A stretch of DNA of 40,213 bases, from assembly GCA_027449025.1 (NCBI GenBank), contig DAIDMK010000026.1, forward strand, positions 1-40,213, written 5' to 3'. The notes below the pieces were generated by a model. It did not search any database. It was given only the letters and a program-made list of their open reading frames with translations, and had not been told where the DNA came from. The position numbers were made by a program, and so were the translations under genes. Shown piece by piece: positions 8,601 to 15,714 of the stretch (position 1 is the first letter of the stretch; each line of letters opens with the position of its first letter). This stretch comes from Lutibacter sp. Its GTDB lineage: Bacteria; Bacteroidota; Bacteroidia; Flavobacteriales; Flavobacteriaceae.

Positions 8601-8866
8601 GCAATTTTGGTCAATTTGATATATCCTTTCAAATATAGCTGTTAATAATTAATAATTTCGGTATGAAATAAGATTTTTGAGTGATGTTGTTTGAATAATT
8701 ACTTCTTTGGTGACTGAAATATGTGAGGGAGATGTGTGGTTATTACTTATTAAGAAAAATATATTAACTTATTTACCCAGTGTTTTTTTAAAGGCATCAC
8801 AAATTATATTGGATTGGATTTTTCAATTCTATGTGATTTTAGATGGGTGTATTGTTGAAAGTAATT

Positions 8867-9340
8867 TTATTCTTTTAACACGCTATTGAGATTCTCAAAA
8901 AACATTTTCCATCCATCTACAATTCCTGAACTAAGAACATTTTTCTTTTGTTTCTCTGTCGCAAAACTTGAAAATATTTTCATTAAGGTTTTATTACCTA
9001 AAGACTCGAAATTTAACTCAACAATAGTTGGTTCATTGTTCTCTCTGTTGTCATCCCAAGAATCTTTATATACAAGTCGATTTGGTTTGTCAAGTAAAAT
9101 ATATTCTCCTTTTGTTGGATAAATTTCGCCTTCAGGAGATTTCATATGAATCCTGAAGTATCCACCAACTTTCAGCACCATTTCTGCACGAGCAACCGAA
9201 AATCCAGTTGGGCAAAACCACTTTTGTAATATCTCCAAATCAGTCCAAGCATTGTAAACAGCATTACAGTTTGCATCTATTTCGTAATCAAGTATTAATA
9301 TCGGTTCCAGATAGTTCTCTGCCTTAAAAAATTCTTTCAT
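8867..9340 (-). CDS. SRPBCC / AHSA1-family protein
   Basis: 157 residues, cytoplasmic, no signal. The opening DYEIDANCNAVYNAWTDLEI, then WFCPTGFSV, VGGYFRIHM, PNRLVYKDSW and a C-terminal GWKMFFENLNSVLKE are the standard pattern of the AHSA1 (activator of Hsp90 ATPase homologue)-type START-like fold. Bacterial members are often called SRPBCC domain proteins; they bind hydrophobic ligands or act in stress responses, and the specific role is rarely known. The ATG at 9340 lies 21 bp from the outer end of cassette repeat copy 3, matching the short leader of cassette genes. No repeat of the same family follows its stop at 8867; the 266-bp gap to the next gene shows nothing I can name. Confidence 0.88.
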   Translation of the reverse strand: MKEFFKAENYLEPILILDYEIDANCNAVYNAWTDLEILQKWFCPTGFSVARAEMVLKVGGYFRIHMKSPEGEIYPTKGEYILLDKPNRLVYKDSWDDNRENNEPTIVELNFESLGNKTLMKIFSSFATEKQKKNVLSSGIVDGWKMFFENLNSVLKE

Positions 9341-9361
9341 GTTTTCTGTTTTTAATTACTT

Positions 9362-9491
9362 AAAACGAGTTTTTATGAGATTTTGCTTGACATAAAAATC
9401 GGAGATTTTCGGACCTAGCAAATCGTTTGTTGAATGTTTGTCGGTTTGTGCTAGTTCAAATTTAAGCATAAATTTTATAAGGTGTTGGTTA
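9362..9491 (-). repeat. attC-like cassette repeat, copy 3
   Basis: Carries AAAACGAGTTTTTATGAGA, GATTTTGCT, AAAAATCGGAGATTTT, TAGCAAATCG, TTTGTCGGTTTGT, AGCATAAATTTTATAAGG and GTGTTGGTTA. It lacks an adjacent gene on its inner side: the next stop codon in that direction is at 9793, 300 bp away, so it may belong to an ORF-less cassette. Confidence 0.78.
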
Positions 9492-9792
9492 AAGCGGATT
9501 TTGAATTCAATCAATCTATTTTGTTGAAATTCTGTTTGTATATTTATCTAATACTTACAATTCATAAATCTGTAATTTGTCTTTTTAGTTCTAAATTTTC
9601 TTATTTATTTCTCAATTTTAATTTGTTTTTCATTCCATCAATTAATTCAGAACTTATTATTAAAATCTGGGATTAATCTTTTTAGTTTGAATTTGTCTTA
9701 TTTTAGTTTTTCAGTTCCAATATTAAAATTCAGTTTTTCATAACTTAAAATCGGATATTAAAAGTGTTGTTGGCAGTGTGTTTGCAAGTCCA
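9492..9792. other. Gene-free stretch, possible ORF-less cassette and diverged repeat
   Basis: No credible gene on either strand; very AT-rich. GTTGGCA at 9769-9775 lies 17 bp before the stop codon of the gene at 9793 and resembles the right end of the cassette repeats. From about 9647 (AACTTATTATTAAAATC) to 9775 (AAAATCGGATATTAAAAGTG) the two ends are partly complementary over about 129 bp, the same span as the four clear copies. This may be a fifth, diverged site, leaving about 155 bp (9492-9646) without coding capacity. The span match is seen; the interpretation is weak. Confidence 0.35.
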
Positions 9793-10146
9793 TTATAATT
9801 GGTAAGTTAATTTGACTTTTCCTTTAGTTGCTTTATATGGATCGAAAGTTATATATTCAACTGATCCGCCGTAATAGTCTAATCTAATTTCCTTTTTAAA
9901 ATCACCTATTAAATAATAATAATGTTTTTGGTCTTCTGATTTGCTTGGACTTATTCTAATTGTATCATTTGAAGTTCCCTCAATTTTGATATAGTAGACA
10001 ACATAAGATTTATCTGGAATTGGGATTAAGCTATCTATAAATTTTTTATCGAAATTATCAATCGTAATTTTTTTATTATCAGTTAAATTTCCACACGAAA
10101 TCAAGAATATTAAAATTGCAATTAGTTGAATGTAATTCCTTTTCAT
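9793..10146 (-). CDS. Small hypothetical lipoprotein
   Basis: 117 residues. MKRNYIQLIAILIFLISCGN is a lipoprotein signal with lipobox LISC. The mature part (about 98 residues) contains DTIRISPSK, HYYYLIGDFKKEIRLDYYGG and a C-terminal KVKLTYQL, suggesting an all-beta fold, but I recognise no family. Cassette repeat copy 4 ends about 43 bp upstream of its start. A weak repeat-like end (GTTGGCA, 9769-9775) follows its stop. Function unknown. Confidence 0.72.
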   Translation of the reverse strand: MKRNYIQLIAILIFLISCGNLTDNKKITIDNFDKKFIDSLIPIPDKSYVVYYIKIEGTSNDTIRISPSKSEDQKHYYYLIGDFKKEIRLDYYGGSVEYITFDPYKATKGKVKLTYQL

Positions 10147-10188
10147 TTATTATCTTTTAGATGTTGGATAGTTTGAATCCGCCATATT

Positions 10189-10318
10189 AACCAACGAGTT
10201 TATATGATTTGCTTGATATAAAAATTGGAGATTTTTCGGTTGTAGCAAATCGATTGTTGAATGTTTGTCGGTTTGTACTAAATCAAATGTGAGCATAAAT
10301 TTTATGAGTTGTTAGGCA
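10189..10318 (-). repeat. attC-like cassette repeat, copy 4
   Basis: The best preserved copy. Outer end TTAACCAACGAGTTTATATG, inverted arms GATTTGCT (10206-10213) and AGCAAATC (10244-10251) enclosing the hairpin AAAAATTGGAGATTTTT (10220-10236), then TTTGTCGGTTTGT, GAGCATAAATTTTATGAG and GTTAGGC (10311-10317). It begins 6 bp after the stop codon of the gene at 10325. On the gene strand it reads GCCTAACAAC ... CTCGTTGGTTA, very like the R'' (GCCTAAC) and R' (GTTRRRY-type) boxes of attC sites. Confidence 0.82.
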
Positions 10319-10324
10319 CTGGCT

Positions 10325-10798
10325 TTATTCTTTCAGTTTTATTGGAATCCATATTTCTTCCTCAGAATTGGGGTCATTATTTTTATATTTTTCTCCCAAT
10401 ATTTCAAAATGAGGTCTGTTATCCAAAACGTATTCTGAATTTGGTAACCAAGTTGAAAAAATGTATTTAAATGTTCTATTATCCGTGCTCGAACCTTTAT
10501 GAATAAAAATTGCATAAAGTCCACCTTTTAATAAAAAGGTTTTCATTTTATCAGGAACGTTATTAAAATCAGAAACTTCAACTGTTGCCCATTTTTCAAA
10601 CTCAGAATTAGGGTTAAAATCAAAATCTTTCTCATATATCTGGAGCGAAATCAGTTCAGAGTTTAAGTTGTTTTTTATTTCTCTCCGATTTGGCATAAAT
10701 CTTCTCCAGAGTTCTCCAGTTTTATTATCTGTAAATGTCATTTTTAGTCGTTTTCCAACTAATTTTTTTTCAAGAATTTTTTCAATCCGTGGTTTCAT
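10325..10798 (-). CDS. GyrI-like / effector-binding domain protein
   Basis: 157 residues, cytoplasmic. The layout fits the GyrI-like small-molecule-binding fold found as the C-terminal half of AraC/MerR regulators and as free proteins: KKLVGKRLKMTF near the start, LWRRFMPNRREI, ISLQIYEKDFDF, WATVEVSDFNNVPDKMKTF, GGLYAIFIHKG, FSTWLPNSEYVLDNRPHFEI and a final EEIWIPIK. Free GyrI-like proteins bind drugs or cationic compounds; some protect gyrase or hydrolyse toxins, but the role here is not known. No DNA-binding domain is attached. It is the most upstream gene of the accessory block, with repeat copy 4 6 bp after its stop. Confidence 0.85.
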   Translation of the reverse strand: MKPRIEKILEKKLVGKRLKMTFTDNKTGELWRRFMPNRREIKNNLNSELISLQIYEKDFDFNPNSEFEKWATVEVSDFNNVPDKMKTFLLKGGLYAIFIHKGSSTDNRTFKYIFSTWLPNSEYVLDNRPHFEILGEKYKNNDPNSEEEIWIPIKLKE

Positions 10799-11211
10799 TA
10801 TTTTGTAATAATCGTTGTTTTTCGCTTGTGTCTAACTCGCTATATCATTAACTTACATTTTTGATATCCCATTATATATTATCAAATAAAAGTATATTCT
10901 AATGTCTTTTATTGGTTTTTTAAAATTTTATTACTGGAAATGTTTAGCAATTTTTCACAAGTTTATATTCAAATATACTATTTTTTTGAGATTTAAAAAT
11001 CAACTGAGGATTGTTTATAATAGTTGCTGTTATAAAATTATATATTGAGTGTACTATAAAAAGGATGTAGGTGTTTTTTTAAAAAAGGAGGAAGAATTAT
11101 AATAAAAAATATAACTATGAAAAAACAGTTGTATAGTAAGTTTAGGATTAGTAATTATATTTGTATAGCTAAAGTAGGATTAATTTAGTAACGTGTATAA
11201 TTATTTTAGAA
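10799..11211. other. Gene-free stretch between the accessory block and the structured region
   Basis: No gene I can support. TTTGATA and TATCAAA (about 10859-10885) form a 7-bp inverted repeat. CTAACTCGCTATATC (about 10832-10846) faintly resembles the outer end of a cassette repeat. A 23-codon plus-strand frame at 11117-11188 (MKKQLYSKFRISNYICIAKV and three more residues) follows a purine-rich AAAAAAGGAGGAAG; it could be a leader peptide or the broken 5' end of a signal-peptide gene. Confidence 0.35.
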
Positions 11212-11350
11212 CAACTCACAAAACCAGTCAAAGTGTGAGCTCATGGGAGGATAAAGAGAGGATACTCCATATAGTGTTATAGTGACCATAACACTCGGTC
11301 TGAATAAATCCAGTTTTGCGCAGAAAAAATGCTTGAAAAGTCGCAAAATA
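11212..11350. ncRNA. Candidate structured RNA or recombination site, strand unknown
   Basis: Three clear stem-loops lie in about 140 bp without coding capacity: CTCACA/TGTGAG (11215-11220 with 11234-11239), AGTGTTAT/ATAACACT (11273-11280 with 11288-11295), and TTTTGCG/CGCAAAA (11314-11320 with 11342-11348). A weaker GGAG/CTCC pair lies between the first two. I recognise no known RNA family. The density of perfect stems in this otherwise plain AT-rich gap is the reason for listing it; it could equally be a DNA site. Confidence 0.3.
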
Positions 11351-11529
11351 ATCAGTATAAAGTATTTATGATAAATTTTGAGTGGAATATCAAATGGCTA
11401 AATCAAAACTTTGCTCATTCAATCCCTCAAGAAAAATGAAAAAGGACCTATGTGAAACATCTAAGTCCTTATTTACAATGGAGTATATCATTGAAATAGT
11501 TCCCTTAAATAGATTTTTCGCCAAATTAA

Positions 11530-11564
11530 AAAAGCCCTGTAAATCAACGATTTACAGGGCTTTT
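11530..11564 (-). terminator. Strong intrinsic terminator of tRNA-Ser
   Basis: GCCCTGTAAATC (11534-11545) and GATTTACAGGGC (11549-11560) form a perfect 12-bp stem with loop AAC, extended by AAAA/TTTT to 16 bp. On the minus strand the stem is followed by T residues, directly after the 3' end of the tRNA. The symmetrical A/T flanks could also stop plus-strand transcripts. Confidence 0.85.
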
Positions 11565-11566
11565 AG

Positions 11567-11651
11567 CGGAGAAAGAGGGATTCGAACCCCCGGAGGTGTG
11601 ACCCTCAACAGTTTTCAAGACTGCCGCATTCGACCACTCTGCCATTTCTCC
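11567..11651 (-). tRNA. tRNA-Ser (anticodon UGA)
   Basis: On the minus strand the acceptor GGAGAAA pairs with TTTCTCC before discriminator G. The anticodon arm CAGTCTTGAAAACTG carries TGA, a long variable arm follows as in class II tRNAs, and the T arm is GGGTTCGAATCCC. The length of 85 nt suits serine. CCA is not encoded. It reads UCA codons. tRNA genes are frequent integration points, but I found no duplicate of its 3' end within the window. Confidence 0.97.
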
Positions 11652-11738
11652 TTTAGCGAGGGCAAATATAGAACCCTTTTTTGTTTTTCTGAAACTTTTT
11701 AGTGTTTTTTTTTGGATATTTTTTAGCTTAAATTTCAG

Positions 11739-11746
11739 TACATTTG
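11739..11746 (+). promoter_or_regulatory. Candidate -7 box for the TSUP permease gene
   Basis: TACATTTG matches the Bacteroidota -7 consensus TAnnTTTG and lies 17 bp before the start codon. TTTG at 11711-11714 could be a -33 box but is 24 bp away, slightly too far. Confidence 0.45.
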
Positions 11747-11763
11747 TTTCCTTATATTAGTAG

Positions 11764-12516
11764 ATGAGCCCAGTTTTAGAAATAGTTGTATTAATTGTTA
11801 TTGGTTTTGTTGCGGGCGTTATTAATACCATTGCTGGCGGAGGCTCATTACTAACCTTGCCCATTCTTATTTTTTTAGGATTGCCGCCCAATGTGGCCAA
11901 TGGCACAAACCGCATTGGCATTCTGTTTCAAAGCATTTCTACCACAGCCGGATTTAAAAGCAAAGGAATTATCACCTTTCCTTTTAGCATATATATCAGT
12001 ATTTCCGCATTAATTGGTGCGCTTTTGGGCGCTCAAATTGCCGTTGACATAAAAGGGGAGACCTTCAATAAAATTTTGGCAGTTGTCATGGTTTTGGTGG
12101 TTGTTTATATGGTGTTTAACCATAAATACAAACAATTTAATTTGTTGGAGCGGTCCACTGGCAAGCATTTATGGATAAGTGTGTTGCTTTTCTTTTTTGT
12201 GGGCATTTACGGCGGATTTATACAGGCTGGTGTCGGTTTTATGATGCTGCTGGTACTGTCTTCTGTAAACAATTTTTCATTGGTAAAAAGCAATGCCATT
12301 AAGGTCACCGTAACCTTGGTTTTTACCATTGCTTCGCTCGCAATTTTTTTGGCGAATGATAAAGTTAATTGGAAATATGGTTTGCTTCTTGCCATAGGAA
12401 GCGCCGCAGGTGGCTGGCTTTCCAGCCGTTGGTCTGTAAAAAAAGGCGATGGTTTGGTAAAAATATTTATGATTGTGATGGTGATCATTATGGCAATTAA
12501 ACTCTGGTTTTTTTAA
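11764..12516 (+). CDS. TSUP family (TauE/SafE) membrane permease
   Basis: 250 residues, about seven to eight membrane helices. The N-terminal IGFVAGVINTIAGGGSLLTL and PPNVANGTNRIGILFQS, and the second-half GIYGGFIQAGVGFMML, are the paired repeat motifs of the TauE/SafE (TSUP) family, which exports or imports sulfite, sulfonates or related organic anions across the inner membrane. Length is standard. The substrate cannot be told from sequence. It stands alone, with a -7-like box just upstream and a GC-rich palindrome 17 bp after the stop. The ATG at 11764 is the first in frame and suits the hydrophobic N-terminus. Confidence 0.92.
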   Translation: MSPVLEIVVLIVIGFVAGVINTIAGGGSLLTLPILIFLGLPPNVANGTNRIGILFQSISTTAGFKSKGIITFPFSIYISISALIGALLGAQIAVDIKGETFNKILAVVMVLVVVYMVFNHKYKQFNLLERSTGKHLWISVLLFFFVGIYGGFIQAGVGFMMLLVLSSVNNFSLVKSNAIKVTVTLVFTIASLAIFLANDKVNWKYGLLLAIGSAAGGWLSSRWSVKKGDGLVKIFMIVMVIIMAIKLWFF

Positions 12517-12532
12517 AATATTTAGGGCGTTC

Positions 12533-12552
12533 CCCCCGCCAACTGGCGGGGG
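12533..12552. repeat. GC-rich palindrome after the TSUP gene
   Basis: CCCCCGCCA (12533-12541) and TGGCGGGGG (12544-12552) make a 9-bp stem with a two-base loop, followed by TCGGGCTTTTCG. It is strikingly GC-rich in AT-rich surroundings, as in dispersed palindromic elements of flavobacterial genomes. It may end transcription of the permease gene, but the T run is poor. Confidence 0.6.
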
Positions 12553-13158
12553 TCGGGCTTTTCGTTCCAAACTTTTTTCGCTGAAAAAGCTCAAAAAGGT
12601 TTTCCCCTGCAATCCCTAACGCGCATTGTATTACGATTTAGGAATTTTGTCTGGCGCAATCGAATAATAACCAAAACAAAATTGATATTTTCGGTTAAAA
12701 TAGAGGTTGGCCAATAATTGATTTATTGTGATTTAAAACTTTGTGAACCTTTGTGTTTTTTCTTTGTGAATCTCTGTGTAATAGCTTTTAATTACGCGGA
12801 GTTTCTGTGAGAGCCACGAAGTTGCACAAAGAAGATTTTAGCCATCAAGCGAACTTAGCGTAGAACTTTGCCCTTTGCGTATTTTCTTTTCGTTTATTTA
12901 GTGGTTAAATGCAAAAACGAAATTAGAATATAAAAGACTTAAAACTTTTTAGCGTATTTGCGATTTTTATTTGCGGAATTTGCGGTTAAATTTTTTGGTT
13001 CGGCGTTTTTTTATAATTTTTTCTTGCTTTTTATCATAGGATACGCAGCTTATTGTCAAATAATAAACCCGTTTTTTTCAAATTCAAAAATGTTGTGAGT
13101 TTTAGCGTTTCCTGCATATTTCAACCGTTAAATAAACCCTCCTTAAATTTCTTTTTTT
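12553..13158. other. Gene-free stretch with degenerate CTTTGTG/TTTGCG repeats
   Basis: No gene seen. From about 12735 to 12990 the DNA is built of loosely repeated words such as CTTTGTG, CTTTGCG and ATTTGCG, a known kind of intergenic sequence in Bacteroidota with no known function. The first 70 bp continue the GC-rich palindrome (CTGAAAAAGCTCAAAAAGG, AATCCCTAACGCG) and look like one dispersed element. Confidence 0.5.
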
Positions 13159-13166
13159 TACATTTG
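13159..13166 (+). promoter_or_regulatory. Candidate -7 box for aroC
   Basis: TACATTTG, identical to the box before the TSUP gene and fitting TAnnTTTG, lies 14 bp before the aroC start, giving a very short leader. No clear -33 TTG at 17-23 bp was found. Confidence 0.45.
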
Positions 13167-13180
13167 TTATCTAAAATTTT

Positions 13181-14245
13181 ATGATGGCAAATACATTTGG
13201 AAAAATATTTACACTTACTACCTTCGGGGAATCTCATGGCGAAGCGATTGGCGGAATTATAGATGGCTGCCCAGCAGGAATTGAGCTGAATCTTAACGCT
13301 GTCCAAAATGAGTTGGATCGAAGAAAACCCGGACAGTCCAAAATTGTGACCCAACGTAAAGAACCTGATGAAGTTCAGTTTTTATCTGGAATTTTTGAAG
13401 GAAAAACAACTGGCGCTTCCATCGGCTTTATCATAAAAAATGCCAATCAGCGTTCCAATGATTATGCGCACATTAAAGATGCCTATCGTCCTTCTCATGC
13501 CGATTATACCTACGATAAAAAATATGGTGTTCGCGATTATCGGGGTGGCGGACGTACTTCTGCCCGTGAAACGGCAAATTGGGTTGTGGGCGGTGCCGTT
13601 GCAAAGCAGGTTATTTCAGCTATAAAAATCAATGCTTTCACCTCTTCTGTAGGTGATATTTTTATGGAAAAGCCTTATCAGGAGGTCGATTTCAGCAATG
13701 TTGAAAGCAACGATGTTCGTTGTCCGGATAAAGCAACAGCCGAAAAAATGATTGCCCGCATCAATGAAATTAAAAAACAAGGAGATACCATAGGCGGTAC
13801 TGTAACCTGTGTCATTCAAAATGTGCCTGTTGGCTGGGGCGAACCCATTTTCGATAAATTACACGCCCAACTGGGCAAAGCGATGCTTTCCATCAATGCC
13901 GTAAAAGGCTTTGAATATGGCAGCGGATTTTGTGGCGCAAAAATGAAAGGAAGCGAACACAACGATATTTTTAATGCCAACGGAACTACAAAAACAAACC
14001 TTTCCGGCGGAATCCAGGGAGGCATCAGCAACGGAATGGATATTTACTTTCGCGTAGCTTTTAAACCTGTAGCTACCATTATGCAAGCACAACAAACCAT
14101 CGATAAAGATGGCAATATTGTTGAAATGCACGGCAAAGGTCGCCACGATCCTTGTGTAGTGCCACGTGCCGTTCCAATTGTTGAAGCATTGGCCGCAATG
14201 GTTCTAACCGATTTCATGTTGTTGAATTCTTTTAAGAAGTTATAA
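13181..14245 (+). CDS. aroC: Chorismate synthase
   Basis: Last step of the shikimate pathway: converts 5-enolpyruvylshikimate-3-phosphate to chorismate with reduced FMN, in the cytoplasm. The signatures are clear: [20 protein letters not shown] near residues 13-32, [31 protein letters not shown] (about 120-133) and the C-terminal [17 protein letters not shown]. Length of 354 is normal. Two adjacent ATG codons (13181 and 13184) compete; the second gives MANTFGKIF, closer to the usual N-terminus. It stands alone with its own likely promoter. No defects seen. Confidence 0.97.
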   Translation: MMANTFGKIFTLTTFGESHGEAIGGIIDGCPAGIELNLNAVQNELDRRKPGQSKIVTQRKEPDEVQFLSGIFEGKTTGASIGFIIKNANQRSNDYAHIKDAYRPSHADYTYDKKYGVRDYRGGGRTSARETANWVVGGAVAKQVISAIKINAFTSSVGDIFMEKPYQEVDFSNVESNDVRCPDKATAEKMIARINEIKKQGDTIGGTVTCVIQNVPVGWGEPIFDKLHAQLGKAMLSINAVKGFEYGSGFCGAKMKGSEHNDIFNANGTTKTNLSGGIQGGISNGMDIYFRVAFKPVATIMQAQQTIDKDGNIVEMHGKGRHDPCVVPRAVPIVEALAAMVLTDFMLLNSFKKL

Positions 14246-14370
14246 AGTTAAATGTTGAAAAACTAAAAGTTCAAGAAAAACATAAACTGCTGACAGCAAC
14301 TGAAAACTATTAGCTTTTTGCTTAATCGTTTATTTGTTTATCAGTGTAATTATTAAATTATTTATTTTTA

Positions 14371-14419
14371 CTTAAAACTTAAAACTTAAAACTTAAAACT
14401 TAAAACTTAAAACTTAAAA
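14371..14419. repeat. Tandem repeat (CTTAAAA)x7
   Basis: Seven perfect copies of the 7-mer CTTAAAA, between aroC and the stop of the PepSY-helix gene. The same unit recurs four times at 16993-17020. Such heptamer arrays are common between flavobacterial genes and may vary in copy number by slippage. Confidence 0.9.
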
Positions 14420-14431
14420 CGGGTTAATTGC

Positions 14432-14989
14432 CTAAAGATAATACATCAAAAACAATATTGGAATAATAATTCCCAACACCATATAAATTCCCCCGCGACC
14501 GATAATGCCTTTCTTGCCCTTTAGCATAAATAAGGAAGTAATTGAAAATAGTATCAATGCACCGGCAAAAATATCAGAAAACCACATCCAAATTTTATTC
14601 GGATTGTAGTGTAAATAATTCACTTCATAAAATAGCGGGCGCTTTTTTAAATATTCCGCTCTACCTATGCCGTTTTTTACATCCACCATAATTGAAGAAC
14701 CTCCTTTTAGGAATATTTTTAAATTTTGGGCATTGGGGTAGTAGTGTTGTTTATAGTTTTCGCGATGGTCAACTTCATCCAACAATGACAAAATGTTATT
14801 TTTTACAGAAGCGTTGTTTTCTAAATTAATTTCGGTGGTAAAATGTTTATTTTCAACCGAATAATTCGGATTCCAGTCGGCCATATGATTTAGGGCAATT
14901 CCTGAAATCGCATAAATTAAAGTGGTGCCGATAAAAAAGAACCCAATATCCCTATGAAGTATTCTGCTCCATTTTCGTAAATTTTTCAT
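14432..14989 (-). CDS. PepSY-associated transmembrane helix domain protein
   Basis: About 185 residues. MKNLRKWSRILHRDIGFFF with the first membrane helix (IGTTLIYAISGIALNHM) is the typical PepSY-associated TM start. A periplasmic stretch of about 90 residues (FLKGGSSIMVDVKNGIG) follows, then two more helices (IFAGALILFSITSLFML and GGIYMVLGIIIPILFLM). Relatives occur as partners of siderophore receptors and in iron reduction or electron transfer, but this role is not proven. A TTG at 14995 could add two residues; the ATG at 14989 fits the family. It lies 14 bp downstream of the lipoprotein gene and probably shares its transcript. Confidence 0.85.
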   Translation of the reverse strand: MKNLRKWSRILHRDIGFFFIGTTLIYAISGIALNHMADWNPNYSVENKHFTTEINLENNASVKNNILSLLDEVDHRENYKQHYYPNAQNLKIFLKGGSSIMVDVKNGIGRAEYLKKRPLFYEVNYLHYNPNKIWMWFSDIFAGALILFSITSLFMLKGKKGIIGRGGIYMVLGIIIPILFLMYYL

Positions 14990-15003
14990 AAACAAAAATG
15001 AGA

Positions 15004-15513
15004 TTATTCTACTACAGAATGAGAAACGTATTTTAGCGTATACAGTGAAATATAATCTGTATTTTCAGCCTTCATCTGATCTCTGTAAGTTTGAATATGT
15101 TTCTTTTTTGCTTCAAATTGTTCTTCGTTTGAAGCGCCTTCAGAATGACTTTTAATATTGTCTTCTTCCATTTTTAGGCAATAAGCCTCGTCAATTCTTT
15201 CTTCAACCACAATTCCGTTAAATGCAATTTCGCTTCCGGTTAAAGCTGAGTCAAATCGTTCATCTGCAGTAATATGAATATTGCCTTTATCAGAAACCAA
15301 CAATATTTTTTTCCCACTGTGCTTGCAAACATGGTCAACAATACCTTGAACCTTTACTTCTTTATCGACAAATTCCCCTGCTTTGCTGTCAAATTCCCCC
15401 ATGGCCAAAAATGGGATTTCTGCAGTTGTATTGGTTTCTTCTGTTTTTTTATTATCGGTTTTACAAGAAATTACAACCAGCGCCATAACCAAAATGAATA
15501 CAATTTTTTTCAT
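15004..15513 (-). CDS. Lipoprotein with OB-fold-like domain
   Basis: About 169 residues. MKKIVFILVMALVVISCKTD is a lipoprotein signal with lipobox VISC. The body has FVDKEVKVQGIVDHVCKHSG, KILLVSDKGNIHI, GSEIAFNGIVVEE and a charged C-terminal helix, a pattern like the small OB-fold domains of periplasmic nucleic-acid-binding-like or metal-related proteins. His and Cys in DHVCKHSGKK could bind a metal. I do not recognise a named family. The 14-bp gap to the PepSY-helix gene suggests joint work at the membrane. A GTG at 15516 directly before the ATG is an alternative start. Confidence 0.8.
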   Translation of the reverse strand: MKKIVFILVMALVVISCKTDNKKTEETNTTAEIPFLAMGEFDSKAGEFVDKEVKVQGIVDHVCKHSGKKILLVSDKGNIHITADERFDSALTGSEIAFNGIVVEERIDEAYCLKMEEDNIKSHSEGASNEEQFEAKKKHIQTYRDQMKAENTDYISLYTLKYVSHSVVE

Positions 15514-15714
15514 CACCTTATTTTTAGATTAATCACATGTGTTTAAAACACAGCTCTAATTTAAGTGCGATAGCTATAATAAATGATGATTAAAATCAGG
15601 ATCTGCTTATTTTAAGGTGATTTTAAGGTAATTACTAACTCATTATTTGTTCAGAAAATTGAATATCCTAAATTGTCTTATTTCTCTGTTCTCTTTTCTA
15701 TGACCAAAAATTGG

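Noticed and set aside
8707-8889. Plus-strand frame of 60 codons between the lipoprotein and AHSA1 genes
   Set aside because: Overlaps the end of the AHSA1 gene, low complexity, opposite direction; no support.
9482-9676. Plus-strand frame of 64 codons next to repeat copy 3
   Set aside because: Low-complexity Phe/Ile/Leu-rich translation of AT-rich DNA, opposite to the direction of all genes in the block.
4989-10318. The four repeats as ordinary MITEs
   Set aside because: Not excluded, but their uniform orientation and position 4-7 bp after stop codons in three of four cases fit cassette sites better than random insertion.
11567-11651. tRNA-Ser as attachment site of an integrated island
   Set aside because: No duplicate of the tRNA 3' end was found near 4.7-5.0 kb or elsewhere in the window, and no integrase gene is present.
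11382-11702. Plus-strand open frame of 106 codons
   Set aside because: It runs through the terminator hairpin and antisense through tRNA-Ser; the sequence has no protein character.
12277-12612. Minus-strand frame overlapping the TSUP gene and the GC-rich palindrome
   Set aside because: Antisense to a clear permease gene and extends into a palindromic element; no recognisable domain.
14371-14419. CRISPR array
   Set aside because: The repeat is a 7-mer without spacers; no cas genes occur in the window.
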